NCBI GenBank assembly: GCA_045655165.1
Contig: JAZOOT010000026.1
Location: 1 to 19,561 of the forward strand
Length of the DNA stretch: 19,561 nt
Source: SIG607 sp045655165
GTDB lineage: Bacteria; Bacillota; Clostridia; Oscillospirales; Acutalibacteraceae
Direction: 5' to 3'
Shown here: positions 13,430-19,561 of the stretch, in pieces
How the letters are laid out: each line of letters starts with the position of its first letter
How positions within the stretch are numbered: position 1 is the first letter of the stretch
Program-made: the position numbers and the translations under genes
The notes under the pieces: model-generated
The model's database searches: none
Seen by the model: only the letters and a program-made list of their open reading frames with translations
Told to the model about the DNA's origin: nothing

Positions 13430-14808
13430 TATTTCGCACCTCCGTAAAGCCAAGGTTTACGCAAGAATTTAAACTGCGAAACGCTTTTAAGCATAAGTTT
13501 AGAGCAAACAACGCCCATAATTAAGTTGAAGATAACGCCAACTAAAAGTGTGCAACCGAACGAATAAATAGAACCGGCAATGGATGCGCCGAAGATAAGC
13601 GAGAAGAGTTTATTTATTATAAAGCCCTTTGTACCAAAAGCGCCCATAAGCACAACTGCAACAATAATAATGGTTACGTTACCGTCAATAATTGCGCTTA
13701 ACGAGTTCTTAAAGCCGCTGTCAATAGCGCCGTCAATTGTTTTGCCGTTTTTAAATTCATCGCGAATTCTTTCGGCCGAAATAACGTTACAGTCAACACC
13801 AACACCAATTGAAAGGATAATACCTGCAATACCCGGTACAGTTAAGGTGAAACTGTTTGCATTTGGGAAAAAGCCCGAAATTGCGGCAATAGAGCCGGCC
13901 AACTGGCCCAAAAGCGCAAAAGCAGCAATAACGCCGTTTAACCTGTAACGAACAATCATAAGTAAGCACACAACACCAAAAGCAATTGCGCCTGCAATAA
14001 GCATAACATTAAGCGCATTAGAACCAAGTGTTGCAGATACAATTGAAAGTTTGCTGTCATCAACCGTTAAAGCAAACGGAAGCGAACCCGCGTTAATTTT
14101 ATTAGCCAAATCGGTTGCGGCTTCATCGTCTTCCATACCCGTGATAATAGCATTACCGTTGGTAATTACCGCTTGTACGGCAGGAGCACTTAATACAATA
14201 CCGTCCATACAAATAGCAATTTGACCGTTTGTTGGTTGGAGTTCGGCAGTTGCTTTTGCAAAAGCATCGGTTCCGGCTTCGTCAAGTTCAAGGTTTACAA
14301 CGTAACCTGTATAGTTTTCATCCGAAACGTAAGCAGGTGTTGCATTTTTAACGCTGTCGCCCTTTAAAATAACCTTAGAAGCATCGTATGTAGAGCCATT
14401 ACAAAAAGTAAGTTCGGCAGTTTCGCCAAGCTCTTTTACTGCTGCTGCAGGGTCGAAATCGGCATCATCAGCTGCCCAAGGAAAACGAACAACAACCTGG
14501 TTATTTTCCTTATCGGCATAAATTTCGTAGTCGGTAATATTCTGGTCTACAAGACGAGTTTCAATTATTGCTTTAGCAGCATCAATATCGCCGTCGGTTA
14601 TTTCGGTTTCGGTAATGTCGGGTGCAAAAACCGCTTCAACACCGCCGCGAATATCAATACCCCAACGGATATCAGAAGCGCCTTTTACGTACACGTTCTT
14701 AATATCGCCATGATAATTCGCAACACCGAAAAACGCGGTGTAGGTCAGAACAAGAATGAAAGCAAGTACCAAAACAAAAGTAACCTTGCTTGCACGTTTA
14801 TTTTTCAT
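13429..14808 (-). CDS. secD: Protein translocase subunit SecD
   Basis: A protein of 459 residues with an N-terminal membrane segment (about 8-30), the P1-type motif RWGIDIRGGVEAVF at about 48-61, a large extracytoplasmic domain to about 270, and five C-terminal membrane helices. These include PGIAGIILSIGVGVDCNVISAERIRDE, where the usual AVDANV reads GVDCNV. It is shorter than proteobacterial SecD, as in many Firmicutes, and here is not fused to SecF. GGAGG lies eight bases before the ATG, and a consensus promoter is just upstream. yajC is not adjacent. Confidence 0.95.
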   Translation of the reverse strand: MKNKRASKVTFVLVLAFILVLTYTAFFGVANYHGDIKNVYVKGASDIRWGIDIRGGVEAVFAPDITETEITDGDIDAAKAIIETRLVDQNITDYEIYADKENNQVVVRFPWAADDADFDPAAAVKELGETAELTFCNGSTYDASKVILKGDSVKNATPAYVSDENYTGYVVNLELDEAGTDAFAKATAELQPTNGQIAICMDGIVLSAPAVQAVITNGNAIITGMEDDEAATDLANKINAGSLPFALTVDDSKLSIVSATLGSNALNVMLIAGAIAFGVVCLLMIVRYRLNGVIAAFALLGQLAGSIAAISGFFPNANSFTLTVPGIAGIILSIGVGVDCNVISAERIRDEFKNGKTIDGAIDSGFKNSLSAIIDGNVTIIIVAVVLMGAFGTKGFIINKLFSLIFGASIAGSIYSFGCTLLVGVIFNLIMGVVCSKLMLKSVSQFKFLRKPWLYGGAK

Positions 14809-14846
14809 AAACTTGTCCTCCGTTTTGAATTTACTACAATGAAATA

Positions 14847-14875
14847 ATTATAACTTTTTTACACAAAAAAGTCAA
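14847..14875 (-). promoter_or_regulatory. SigA promoter of secDF
   Basis: TTGACT (14870-14875), 17 bases, TATAAT (14847-14852) on the minus strand. It starts at the base after the aminotransferase stop codon. Within it, ACTTTTTT and AAAAAAGT (14853-14872) form a weak inverted repeat that overlaps the spacer. Confidence 0.78.
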
Positions 14876-16150
14876 TTATTTTAAAAGCAATTTTTCGCAA
14901 CTTGCATATTTAACCGCACAGCAAAGCAAGGTTGCTGCTTTTTTAATTTCTTCTGCGGTTGGGTAAGAGGGCGCAATTCTTAAACCGCTATCGGTTTTAT
15001 CAACTCCGTAAGGATGTGTTGCACCCGCATTTGTAAGCACCATACCTGCTTCTTTGCAAAGTTCGGCTACCCTTTTAGCACAGCCGTCCATTACCTTTAA
15101 ATAAACAAAATATCCGCCGTTTGGTTTGTGCCAAGATGCAATACCACCGTTGCCAAGTTTTGTTTCAAGTTCATTAAGAACTGCATCAAACTTTGGACGA
15201 ATTAAATTAGCATGAATTTTCATATAGCGTTTAACCGCATCCATATTGCCAAACATTTTCATATGGCGAAGTTGGTTCATTTTATCGGGGCCAATTGTTT
15301 GGTATTTGATTCTTTCCCTAATTAAATCAAGGTTTTTCTTACTTCCCGACATTGCCGCAACGCCTGCACCGGGGAAAGAAATTTTTGATGTTGAAGTAAA
15401 TGTAAGAATATTATCTTCGTTGCCGTATTTTACTGCTTCGTTATAAAGGTTTAATAATTTATCACCTTGGCCGTAAAGGTCGTGAACAATGTACGCGTTA
15501 TCCCACATAACCAAGAAGTCATTTGCGGCAGGTTTCATTTGGGCAATTTTTCTAACGGTTTCATCACTGCAGGTTACACCTAACGGATTGCTGTATTTAG
15601 GCACACACCACATACCCTTTACAAGCGGGTCTTTAACAAGTTCGTAAACCGCTTCCATATCGGGTCCTGTTTCGGTCATATCAACCTGAACGAGTTCAAT
15701 GCCAAGATACTGTGTAACCGCAAAGTGACGGTCGTAACCGGGGGCTGGGCAAATAAATTTAACCTTGCCTTGTTTACACCACGGTTCGCCGCCCATACCC
15801 TTTGCCATTGCCTGAATAAGTACATCAAACATCATGTTAAGCGAAGAGTTACCGCCAACAATAACGTTTTCTTTTTCAACCTCAAAAATTTCGGCAAACA
15901 GTTCTTTTGCTTCATCAATACCGTCAAAAATGCCGTAGTTTCGGTAATCGGTTCCGTTTTCAGACTTAAACTCTATGCCTTTTTCGGTTTCTTTATAAAA
16001 TTCATAAATAGCGTCAAGTTGTTCAGGCGCAGGTTTGCCGCGTGACATATCAAGTTTTAAGCCCAACTTTTTAAGTTGTTCATATTCTTCTTTTACTTCT
16101 GCAAATTCTTTTTCTAATTCGTTTACAGGAAGTAGCTTATAATCTTTCAT
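14876..16150 (-). CDS. PLP-dependent aminotransferase, probable aspartate aminotransferase (type Ic / Aminotran_MocR family)
   Basis: A protein of 424 residues, slightly longer than class I AspC. The N-terminal LDMSRGKPAPEQLD, GNSSLNMMFD, and PKYSNPLGVTCSDE phrases mark the fold-type I group known as Aminotran_MocR, some members of which are characterised aspartate transaminases. The PLP lysine is Lys256 in TSTSKISFPG; WDNAY (Asp217, Tyr220) supplies the ring-binding residues. It likely interconverts aspartate and 2-oxoglutarate with oxaloacetate and glutamate in the cytoplasm; substrate specificity is inferred. GGAGG lies seven bases before the ATG. It has its own promoter, and no strong terminator separates it from secDF, so read-through is possible. 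Confidence 0.88.
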   Translation of the reverse strand: MKDYKLLPVNELEKEFAEVKEEYEQLKKLGLKLDMSRGKPAPEQLDAIYEFYKETEKGIEFKSENGTDYRNYGIFDGIDEAKELFAEIFEVEKENVIVGGNSSLNMMFDVLIQAMAKGMGGEPWCKQGKVKFICPAPGYDRHFAVTQYLGIELVQVDMTETGPDMEAVYELVKDPLVKGMWCVPKYSNPLGVTCSDETVRKIAQMKPAANDFLVMWDNAYIVHDLYGQGDKLLNLYNEAVKYGNEDNILTFTSTSKISFPGAGVAAMSGSKKNLDLIRERIKYQTIGPDKMNQLRHMKMFGNMDAVKRYMKIHANLIRPKFDAVLNELETKLGNGGIASWHKPNGGYFVYLKVMDGCAKRVAELCKEAGMVLTNAGATHPYGVDKTDSGLRIAPSYPTAEEIKKAATLLCCAVKYASCEKLLLK

Positions 16151-16180
16151 TTTATTTCCTCCAAGGTAAATATAACAAAT

Positions 16181-16209
16181 ATTATATCAAAAACTTCACT
16201 CGTTTTCAA
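16181..16209 (-). promoter_or_regulatory. SigA promoter of the aminotransferase gene
   Basis: TTGAAA (16204-16209), 17 bases, TATAAT (16181-16186) on the minus strand. The -35 lies inside the last codons of the rluA-like gene. Confidence 0.72.
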
Positions 16210-16879
16210 TTAAATTATACTTTTTTGTCCATTTAAACTTAAAAAACACACTTTTAGCGGGCGGAATTGACACTATTGACAAAATTTTATCAAAAAGCGG
16301 GTGTTTAAATTCCAAATGATAAGACCAAAGTGCAATTGGTGTCTTTCCGTTATCCTTTTCGTTTTGTTCGCCGTACTTTGTATCACCCAACAAATAATAC
16401 CCGCGCGAAGCAAACTGCACCCTTATTTGATGAGTTCTGCCCGTATATAATTTAACTCTAACAAGCGTTAAATTTTCTTTTTCTTCTAAAACAGTATATT
16501 CAAGTTTAGCATATTTTGCTTTTTCGGTTGGTTTTTTTACCGCAAAAACCTTGCACGCAGTTTTATCTTTAACAAGATAATCTTCAAAAACACCGCTTTT
16601 TTCTTGCAGTGTTCCCTTTATTACGGCAAGGTATTCTTTTGTAAATTTATGGTTTGCCATCATTTTGGCAAGTGGAATTGTTGCCTTGCCGTTTTTTGAA
16701 TAAACCATTACACCGCCCACATTTCTGTCAAGGCGGTGTATTGTATCAATTTTATATACCCCCGTTTGCCTTTTTAGCATTTCGGACATATTTTTTTGGC
16801 CCTGCACGTATTCGCTTAAAACACCAACGGGTTTTTCACAAACTATAATGTATTTATCTTCGTAAAAGGTTTTAATCAT
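16196..16879 (-). CDS. RluA-family RNA pseudouridine synthase
   Basis: A protein of 227 residues, the compact form without an S4 domain. The catalytic motif is HRLDRNVGGVMVYSK with Asp51; the usual second part TSG reads VGG here. Further family signatures are FTKEYLAVIKG and LYTGRTHQIRVQFASRGYYLLGD... type segments, with Arg-Thr-His-Gln-Ile-Arg intact. It converts uridine to pseudouridine in rRNA or tRNA; the target site cannot be assigned. The start overlaps the glycosyltransferase stop by four bases (ATGA), so it is translated as the last gene of the polysaccharide-export unit, an unusual partner. Confidence 0.92.
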   Translation of the reverse strand: MIKTFYEDKYIIVCEKPVGVLSEYVQGQKNMSEMLKRQTGVYKIDTIHRLDRNVGGVMVYSKNGKATIPLAKMMANHKFTKEYLAVIKGTLQEKSGVFEDYLVKDKTACKVFAVKKPTEKAKYAKLEYTVLEEKENLTLVRVKLYTGRTHQIRVQFASRGYYLLGDTKYGEQNEKDNGKTPIALWSYHLEFKHPLFDKILSIVSIPPAKSVFFKFKWTKKYNLIENE

Positions 16880-17763
16880 TTTTTTCCCTGTTTTGCTTTG
16901 TAAAGTTTATAAAGTGCTTTGCTGTCACGCGTGCCCCTTATAATTGCACCAAGTTTTTTAAGACCGTATTGTTCAAAAAACACCTTTAAAATAAACCATT
17001 TTAAATATACCATCCGTTCGGTTTTAATGTTAATTTTACCCCTGTATTTTTTCATATAATAATGAATATTACGGGCGTAATAGTAGGTTCTTTCAAGTGA
17101 ATGGTTATAGGTAAAAACGGGCTTTTTAAATTTGTTTATGCCAAGTGCCCCTGCAATTTTTATAAAACTTCTTACTTCCTTGGCTTCGCCCAAACGGTGA
17201 TGCAGTTTAGCAGCGGGAATTTGCAAAATTTTATAGCCGTTTAGTACTGCGTTTGTGCAATAATCAAAATCAACGCAATCAATAAACATTGCTTCATCAA
17301 AACCGCCGATTTTACGCCAAACAAACACGTTTGTAAGTCCGCCCGAAGTTATGGCGCGTTCCACTTCAATTACATCGGGCAAAACGTTACTTCTTATTAA
17401 ATTTTTTTCGTTATCGTCAACAATAAGCGGACAAAGAATTGCTATATTTTCTTCTACATAAGGTTTAAATTTTTCAACCATATCGGGGTCCGCAACCGAA
17501 TCTTGGTCAAGGGTAACCATCCAGTCAAAACCGTTTTCTTCTGCCTTTAAAAGCAACATGTTAAGGGCTGCGGCAATACCTTTGTTTATGCCGTTTTCAA
17601 TAAGTTCAATCCTTTTATCTTGTTTGCAACAAAAACGAACGGTATCAATGTTTGTTGAACCGTTATCAACAATATAAACCTTATCAACTTGATTTTTTAT
17701 GGCTTCAATGTTTTTTTGCAAACGGCGCATATCGGGATTATAAAGCACAATCCCCGCACACAT
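16876..17763 (-). CDS. Family 2 glycosyltransferase, rhamnosyltransferase-like
   Basis: A protein of 295 residues with a GT-A fold. CAGIVLYNPD opens the nucleotide-binding strand at the extreme N-terminus, VYIVDNGS (29-36) and NKGIAAALN (60-68) follow, and TLDQDS (85-90) supplies the acidic donor-metal motif. FIDCVDFDYC and a C-terminal basic, helical region complete the plan of RfbF-type rhamnosyltransferases. It probably adds a sugar to a lipid-linked surface glycan on the cytoplasmic face. I chose ATG 17763 because the family domain starts at once and AAGG lies nine bases upstream; the frame stays open to GTG 17781. It follows a TagGH-type exporter, which would carry the finished glycan. 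Confidence 0.88.
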   Translation of the reverse strand: MCAGIVLYNPDMRRLQKNIEAIKNQVDKVYIVDNGSTNIDTVRFCCKQDKRIELIENGINKGIAAALNMLLLKAEENGFDWMVTLDQDSVADPDMVEKFKPYVEENIAILCPLIVDDNEKNLIRSNVLPDVIEVERAITSGGLTNVFVWRKIGGFDEAMFIDCVDFDYCTNAVLNGYKILQIPAAKLHHRLGEAKEVRSFIKIAGALGINKFKKPVFTYNHSLERTYYYARNIHYYMKKYRGKINIKTERMVYLKWFILKVFFEQYGLKKLGAIIRGTRDSKALYKLYKAKQGKK

Positions 17764-17801
17764 TTTATGCAACCTTAACACCCCCTAAAACAATATCCAA
17801 A

Positions 17802-18539
17802 TTATGAATACTGCCTGTACTGACTGCAAACTTCCTTGGTTTCGCCAAGCATTTTAATATTTCCCTTTTCTATCCACAAAACGCGTTCGCAAAGGCGTTC
17901 AATTTGGTCTATTGAATGGGAAACAATAACAACGGTTGTACCGCCGTCCATTAGTTCGTTTATGCGTTTTTCGCACTTTTCCTGGAACAAAAAATCGCCA
18001 ACCGCCAAAATTTCGTCAACAATTAAAATATCGGGCGTAATAACGGTGGCAATGGCAAAGGCAATACGCGCAACCATGCCCGAAGAATAGTTCTTTATTG
18101 GCATATCTAAAAATTCGCGAAGTTCGGCAAAATCAACTATTTTATCAAAATTTTCATCTATATACTTTTTGCTGTAACCCAGCACAGCGCCGTTTAAATA
18201 AATGTTTTCACGGGCAGTAAGTTCACCGTCAAACCCTGCGCCAAGTTCAATTAAAGGCGCAATGTTTCCGCACACGCTAATTTTACCACTTGTGGGTTTT
18301 AAAATTCCCGAAATCATTTTTAAAGTGGTACTTTTGCCCGAACCGTTTGTGCCAACAATACCAAAAACTTCGCCTTTTTTTACCTTAAAGGAAATATTAT
18401 TAACGGCAATAAAATCTTTAAAATGAAGTTCGCCTTTTATTAGTTTTAAAAAGTATTCTTTAAAACTTTCAAGTTTTTCCGAAGCCATATTAAAATGCAT
18501 TGAAACATTTTCGGCAATAATAGCGTAATCTTGGTTAAT
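17802..18539 (-). CDS. Polysaccharide/teichoic acid ABC exporter, ATP-binding subunit (TagH/RfbE type), probable ATT start
   Basis: Counting from the internal ATG at 18500: Walker A GTNGSGKS (50-57), signature YSSGM (138-142), Walker B ILIVDE (158-163) and switch His195 in VSHS. With LELGAGFDGELTARENIYLNG-like text split around residue 90, this is the Wzt/TagH export ATPase, which powers glycan export with the adjacent permease. ATG 18500 has no ribosome site and would remove the first beta strand of the fold. The preceding in-frame codons read DYAIIAENVS, as expected for this family. A strong AAGGGGGG (18546-18553) precedes three in-frame ATT codons; the third, at 18539, has six bases spacing. 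The only other in-frame choice is ATG 18500. No C-terminal carbohydrate-binding domain is present. Confidence 0.88.
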   Translation of the reverse strand: MNQDYAIIAENVSMHFNMASEKLESFKEYFLKLIKGELHFKDFIAVNNISFKVKKGEVFGIVGTNGSGKSTTLKMISGILKPTSGKISVCGNIAPLIELGAGFDGELTARENIYLNGAVLGYSKKYIDENFDKIVDFAELREFLDMPIKNYSSGMVARIAFAIATVITPDILIVDEILAVGDFLFQEKCEKRINELMDGGTTVVIVSHSIDQIERLCERVLWIEKGNIKMLGETKEVCSQYRQYS

Positions 18540-18551
18540 AATAATCCCCCC

Positions 18552-19361
18552 TTAAATATGAAGTATAAATTTGTCTTGGTTCTTTTTAAATGCAACTGCA
18601 CCTATTAAAAACGCAAAAGCAGCATAACCAACGCATAAAATCACTTCTTTAATATTTGGTGCGGTATGGAAAAGCACAATGTTTCTGAACATATTTATAT
18701 ATTGGTACATTGGGTTGTACTCGAACAAAAACAATAGTATTTTTTGCCACCAAACCGAAGTATTAGTATCAATATTAAGAGATTCCAAACTGTAAAAAAT
18801 CGGGGTTAAATATGTCCACGCAGTAAGAACAATGCCGTGGATATGAAGTGTATCTCTAAAAAATACCGTAAGGCAGGAAAGCAAAAGCCCAAGCCCCAAG
18901 CAAAACAAATAAAAGGCAATAAAAAGCAAGGGTAAAAGCAACATGTGCCAACTTATTCCAACGCCTTCAAACAAGCAAACTATTAAAACCGCAACCATTG
19001 AAACCAAAAAGTTCACAAAGGAAAAAGTAACCTTTTCAAGCGGGAAAATGTATTTAGGGATATAAACCTTTTTAATGAGCGAAGATGATGCCAAAATCGA
19101 CTGCATTGCTATATTTGTGGATTCAGACAAAAAGTTAAACATTGTTTGCCCCAAAATAACGTAAACGGGGTAAGATTCTTTCATTTCTACCCTTATAACA
19201 ATGCTGAAAACAGCCGAAACCACTATCATCATAAACAGCGGGTTTAAAACACTCCACGCAATGCCCAAAAATGAACGGCGGTATTTAACCTTAAAATCGC
19301 GCACAATAAGATATTCAAGCAAAAAACTGTGTTTTTTAAATTCTTTTAAAAACTTGCTCAA
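18552..19361 (-). CDS. Polysaccharide/teichoic acid ABC exporter, permease subunit (TagG/RfbA type)
   Basis: A protein of 269 residues with about six membrane segments. The N-terminus LIVRDFKVKYRRSFLGIAWSVLNP is the ABC-2 exporter motif region (coupling helix), and NPMYQYINMFRNI near residue 225 is the conserved C-terminal signature. It forms the membrane channel through which the ATPase drives export of lipid-linked O-antigen-like or teichoic acid chains. The start is TTG 19361, preceded by GGGGTGAT; the only nearby ATG runs into a stop after one codon. A SigA promoter at 19384-19412 gives this four-gene unit its own start after the rRNA terminator. The stop codon is in frame with the ATPase gene, 13 bases before its likely start. 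Confidence 0.92.
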   Translation of the reverse strand: MSKFLKEFKKHSFLLEYLIVRDFKVKYRRSFLGIAWSVLNPLFMMIVVSAVFSIVIRVEMKESYPVYVILGQTMFNFLSESTNIAMQSILASSSLIKKVYIPKYIFPLEKVTFSFVNFLVSMVAVLIVCLFEGVGISWHMLLLPLLFIAFYLFCLGLGLLLSCLTVFFRDTLHIHGIVLTAWTYLTPIFYSLESLNIDTNTSVWWQKILLFLFEYNPMYQYINMFRNIVLFHTAPNIKEVILCVGYAAFAFLIGAVAFKKNQDKFILHI

Positions 19362-19383
19362 CCAATATCACCCCATTTTTTAA

Positions 19384-19412
19384 ATTTTAACATATTTTTA
19401 ATAATAAATCAA
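19384..19412 (-). promoter_or_regulatory. SigA promoter of the polysaccharide-export unit
   Basis: TTGATT (19407-19412), 17 bases, TAAAAT (19384-19389) on the minus strand, about 20 bases upstream of the TTG start codon. The leader is therefore very short. Confidence 0.6.
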
Positions 19413-19421
19413 TAAAAAGAA

Positions 19422-19446
19422 AAAGACAGGCCAAAGACCTGTCTTT
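19422..19446 (-). terminator. Terminator of the rRNA operon
   Basis: A nine-base stem AAAGACAGG/CCTGTCTTT (19422-19430 with 19438-19446) followed on the minus strand by a T-rich tract (TTTTTCTTTTTATT), just past the 5S gene. Confidence 0.82.
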
Positions 19447-19452
19447 CGTTTG

Positions 19453-19561
<109 letters not shown>

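Noticed and set aside
14853..14872. Terminator between the aminotransferase gene and secD
   Set aside because: The ACTTTTTT/AAAAAAGT repeat has almost only A-T pairs and coincides with the spacer of the secD promoter; it is too weak to be called a terminator.
18501..18551. A frameshift separating permease and ATPase
   Set aside because: The two frames are already in register and the permease ends at its normal family C-terminus, so a separate gene with an unusual start is simpler.

Overview
The window looks like chromosome from an anaerobic, spore-forming, low-GC Clostridia member, probably a gut-type one. The evidence is an NADH-linked [FeFe] hydrogenase operon, two spore-coat morphogenesis genes (sipL-like and spoVM), AT-rich intergenic DNA with SigA-type promoters, and clostridial-type tRNAs and 5S rRNA. 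No species can be named. Every protein gene recognised lies on the minus strand; only the two tRNA genes are on the plus strand.

Region 1 (1-3480) is sporulation and cell envelope. It opens with a symmetric array of small hairpins (47-293). A SipL-like protein (DUF3794/SPOCS plus LysM) follows, with a good SigE-type promoter. Next come a transglutaminase-like lipoprotein and two very short genes: a 49-residue membrane protein and a 29-residue SpoVM. The spoVM stop codon sits at the loop edge of its own terminator.

Region 2 (3482-11760) is one long minus-strand operon, read from high to low coordinates. The order is hndA (NuoE-like), a DRTGG protein, an RsbW-like ATPase, a sensory-type [FeFe] hydrogenase-domain protein, a second DRTGG protein, a PHP phosphoesterase, a second GHKL ATPase, hndB, hndC (NuoF-like) and hndD (catalytic hydrogenase). 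Catalytic subunits for NAD(P)H-linked H2 turnover thus enclose a six-gene putative sensing and signalling cassette. Most junctions are short gaps or overlaps.

Region 3 (11839-12457) holds tRNA-Met and tRNA-Trp behind a consensus promoter, a strong terminator and a second hairpin array of the same kind as the first.

Region 4 (12458-19361) is housekeeping and envelope: secD-secF (overlapping by one base), a type-Ic-like aspartate aminotransferase, and an operon of polysaccharide-export permease, ATPase, family 2 glycosyltransferase and an RluA-type pseudouridine synthase. The ATPase appears to need an ATT start codon. Region 5 (19422-19561) is the end of a minus-strand rRNA operon: a 5S gene cut by the window edge, and its terminator.

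The points most worth checking are the signalling cassette inside the hydrogenase operon, the two related hairpin arrays whose short words flip orientation at mid-array, the tiny spoVM gene, and the ATT start.
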